Source: Akkermansia sp. (GTDB lineage: Bacteria; Verrucomicrobiota; Verrucomicrobiia; Verrucomicrobiales; Akkermansiaceae). Taken from it: DNA of 61,870 bases. Positions 59,705-61,870 of the stretch are shown piece by piece. Position 1 is the stretch's first letter. Each line of letters begins with the position of its first letter. Position numbers and translations under genes: made by a program. The stretch is from assembly GCA_017415995.1 (NCBI GenBank), contig JAFQDN010000052.1:1-61870 (forward strand). Direction: 5' to 3'. Under the pieces are notes generated by a model that saw only the letters and a list, made by a program, of their open reading frames with translations, did no database searches and was not told the DNA's origin.

Positions 59705-61870
59705 ATGTCTACGAATAACGACATACCGACCGTCCCGGCTGACGACGAGAGTGCAGCCACTCAGATGAACAATGCCACCGCAGCTGATGTGGAGTCCGCT
59801 ACGGGTTCATCTACCACCAATAACCATTCAACCTCTAACCTTAACTTTTCTGATATGAACACAACCACAACAAATACCGCCGGTGCTCTCGCTTCCGAGG
59901 GCGTGTCTCCCGATTTCTCTTTCACCCAGAGCGCAGTTAGCCCCATTGGGTTCTCTCGCACCACTTTCACCGAACCGCAGAAGCCCGGTAGCGACTGGGA
60001 TACGGTGTACTCCGGTGTGTGCGTTGACTTGATGAATCAGGGCGAAGTCACCAATCAGCTTGTTCTCAAGGGTGATAAGCTTGTGCTCACCCGCCCCACG
60101 CAGCTCTCCGTCTGTATGACGGTGGATGACCACGGTGATTTGCTGATTTCCAATACGGAATTGGCAGACGATGCCATTCAGTCCGCTTTTGATTCGGCCC
60201 CCAAACTCAGCAACGATGAAGCCGACATTCTGAACTTCGCTGGTTCCCTTTGCTTCCACATGGATTTGGAAGGTACGGAGTGGCAGGATTTCGACAGCGG
60301 TGCTGCTGCATGGAAACGCCCTGTCCGTACGCTTGTGCTGCCCGCTGGTGATTATTTCATCTATGGTCGAGTGACCAACGACCCGATGAACGGTGGCAAT
60401 GCCAATAACCGAAAACTCTTCCGCTACGCTATCCAAGCCAAACAGGCATGTGCCGAGGTAGAATACAAGGGTGGCATTCCGCAAGTTTGCGGCACCTGTG
60501 GCTGCGGCAACACGACCGATGGCGATGCAGACCGCCATGCTGCCACGCAAGCCCCCGGTTGGGAGGGCGATGCATGCCCGAGCTTTGTAACGCTCAATCC
60601 CGAAAACGGCAAGGCTCTGTATGATTCCCCCTGGCGCTGGACGGCTGCCATTGTGGGCTCTCAGGTGGTTATTACGCCACCTGTGGGTGAGGCTCTGCTC
60701 TTTGAAATCCCCGCAGAGGATGCTTCCGAAGCCGGTACAGCAGGTGCTTCCGGCATGGCAATCAATCGCATTCAGTATCAGGATGCAGCTTTCAATGCCA
60801 CCACTTCCCGCACCCCGGCTTACATCATGATGAAGGATACCAACGGCCTTTGCATGACCTTTGACATGAGCAACGGTACTGTGTACAGCATCACCTCCCC
60901 CGAGGGGCGCAAAGTGACAGCAAGCGAGCGTGCGCAGCATGTGCAGACGCAGTTTGACAATGAGGGCAACCTGCTTTCCTGTGCTTCTGCTGAGGCTAAG
61001 CTGGTGTGCTCCACCGCCGATAATGGCGATTTACAGCTCGATTGGTTCACGCCCGATGCAGCAGAGGATGCTACGCCGTTTAAGCAAGAGACGATTCAGC
61101 GCAGCGGTAACGACACCTCGCTCACCCGTCAGCAGACAGGGCGCGACCCGCACAGCCTTGTGCGATCCGAGAATGACGGCATTATCACCATCACCAAGGG
61201 CGCAGGCGATGAAGCCATCGTTCACCGCTACGAGACCACCTACCCCATGAATGGCCTCATGGTGCGTACGGAGTCGGTTTACTTCGCAGCAACTCCCGAC
61301 AATGTAGCGACCTGCACGCGTTCGGTGTATAACTACTCGGATGCCGGTTGGCAGCTGTATTCCGTGACGGAGGGCTTTGGAACCGATGTTGCACGCAGCA
61401 CTAGCTATATCTACAACGGCAACCGTCTTACCAAAGTACAACGCTTTGACGGCAGCTATACCGAATACGAGTATGATTCCCTTGGTCGTACCACCATGCA
61501 AAAATCCCCTTGGGGTGCAAGTCTTGCCAAGGTAATCCGCACCACTTACGCTACGGCACGATTCTTCGATATTCGCCCCGCTTCGGAGGCAGAGTATCAT
61601 GTGAATGCTTCCGGCACGGAAGTGCTGTTCCGCAATACCGTACACAGCTATGAGGAAACAGCTGAGCAGGAGCGTGTCACCACCACGGTAACGGCAGGTG
61701 GCGGTTCGCAGCAGCAGGTGAGCATTGAGGAGACCTACGGCGCAGAGCCTGCCTATGCCTACGCAGCAGGCAAGCCGAAGTTCTCACAGGGCATTGACGG
61801 TGTGCAGACGTGGCATGAGTACGAGGCTACTACCGAGCACGGAGCTATCCACAAGCATACCTCCATCACC
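59705..61870 (+). CDS. Rhs/YD-repeat protein, 3' end beyond the window
   Basis: I read the frame from the ATG at 59705 to the window end without a stop: 722 codons. The first 60 residues are low complexity (Asn, Thr, Ser, Ala), with no signal peptide. Then come beta-rich segments, a Cys cluster QVCGTCGCGN (about 262-271), and from about residue 570 YD-type repeats such as YIYNGNRLTKVQRFDGSYTEYEYDSLGRTTMQ. Such repeats form the shell that encloses a C-terminal toxin in Rhs/tc-type proteins; any toxin tip is outside this window. GCT for Ala and other T-ending codons are commoner than in the genes before it, suggesting transfer. A ribosome site AAAGGA is present. Confidence 0.85.
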   Translation, partial: MSTNNDIPTVPADDESAATQMNNATAADVESATGSSTTNNHSTSNLNFSDMNTTTTNTAGALASEGVSPDFSFTQSAVSPIGFSRTTFTEPQKPGSDWDTVYSGVCVDLMNQGEVTNQLVLKGDKLVLTRPTQLSVCMTVDDHGDLLISNTELADDAIQSAFDSAPKLSNDEADILNFAGSLCFHMDLEGTEWQDFDSGAAAWKRPVRTLVLPAGDYFIYGRVTNDPMNGGNANNRKLFRYAIQAKQACAEVEYKGGIPQVCGTCGCGNTTDGDADRHAATQAPGWEGDACPSFVTLNPENGKALYDSPWRWTAAIVGSQVVITPPVGEALLFEIPAEDASEAGTAGASGMAINRIQYQDAAFNATTSRTPAYIMMKDTNGLCMTFDMSNGTVYSITSPEGRKVTASERAQHVQTQFDNEGNLLSCASAEAKLVCSTADNGDLQLDWFTPDAAEDATPFKQETIQRSGNDTSLTRQQTGRDPHSLVRSENDGIITITKGAGDEAIVHRYETTYPMNGLMVRTESVYFAATPDNVATCTRSVYNYSDAGWQLYSVTEGFGTDVARSTSYIYNGNRLTKVQRFDGSYTEYEYDSLGRTTMQKSPWGASLAKVIRTTYATARFFDIRPASEAEYHVNASGTEVLFRNTVHSYEETAEQERVTTTVTAGGGSQQQVSIEETYGAEPAYAYAAGKPKFSQGIDGVQTWHEYEATTEHGAIHKHTSIT

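Noticed and set aside
59828..60940. A 370-codon minus-strand frame over the Rhs gene
   Set aside because: The plus strand has an open YD-repeat frame with a ribosome site; the antisense product has no recognisable feature.
1..61870. CRISPR arrays, tRNA or rRNA genes, prophage genes
   Set aside because: I looked for regularly spaced direct repeats, T-loop GTTCGAATC-type boxes, and integrase or phage structural motifs on both strands and saw none; a covariance-model scan would be more sensitive for tRNAs.

Overview
The window looks like a chromosomal segment of a gut, mucin-degrading member of the Verrucomicrobiota, most likely Akkermansiaceae or a close relative. The assignment is inferred from content, not from a marker tree. 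It rests on a large autotransporter adhesin, a GH110 alpha-1,3-galactosidase, a GH89 alpha-N-acetylglucosaminidase, an M60 mucin-type peptidase, a TIGR03790 protein, an ECF sigma factor paired with a membrane Ser/Thr kinase, and LPS and undecaprenyl genes (kdsB, uppS) that indicate a Gram-negative envelope. No tRNA, rRNA or CRISPR array was found.

Layout. 1-4185 (-) is a partial autotransporter. 4411-8199 (+) holds GH110, a short RlmB-type methyltransferase, a metallophosphoesterase and a small AP2-like protein. 8253-9707 (-) is TIGR03790. 9881-14619 (+) is a clpP-clpX-tsaD run followed by a nuclease-fold-like protein and a DUF3592-like membrane protein with a histone-H1-like tail. 14716-18113 (+) is ribH-nusB-ftsY-rlmN, with an unusually long NusB. 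18156-21420 has a second DUF3592-like protein, a secreted repeat protein and uvrC. 21671-25227 is nrdA-nrdB (class I RNR with the radical tyrosine). Then come a gamma-carbonic anhydrase, an RNase D-like exonuclease and a GT-C glycosyltransferase. 28461-31410 (-) is an exported ankyrin protein, the M60 peptidase and a broken acyltransferase. 31674-33590 is dnaB followed by an IS3-family relic. 33591-38808 has an ankyrin lipoprotein, mdh, a GltS-type transporter, two tandem lipoproteins, the second AP2-like gene and a small exported protein. 38946-40482 is kdsB-uppS. 40674-46031 is a type IV pilus/type II secretion module (two PilB-like ATPases, PilC, a pseudopilin). 46131-48368 is GH89. 48472-51588 (-) is ECF sigma plus kinase. 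51648-53313 (-) is plsY-gpsA. 53496-57044 (-) is an SNF2 helicase. 57206-59138 (-) is a LOG-family protein with an exported ankyrin protein. 59705-end (+) is the start of an Rhs/YD-repeat gene whose codon choice looks different.

Working together. GH110, GH89, M60, the autotransporter and the pilus-like machinery form a surface programme for binding and stripping host mucin. The three exported ankyrin proteins, the lipoprotein pair and the repeat protein add to the envelope proteome. The rest is housekeeping: proteolysis, tRNA and rRNA modification, riboflavin, protein targeting, dNTP supply, replication, repair and phospholipid synthesis.

Two patterns stand out. First, about a dozen genes have a recognisable sigma70-like promoter whose -10 box ends only 6-11 nt before the ATG, so their mRNAs should be leaderless or nearly so. 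Second, the two small AP2-like paralogues, 30 kb apart, each have a perfect inverted repeat of different sequence ending 1-2 nt before the start codon, which suggests a self-regulating family. All family assignments are from recognition of motifs by eye; no database search was run.
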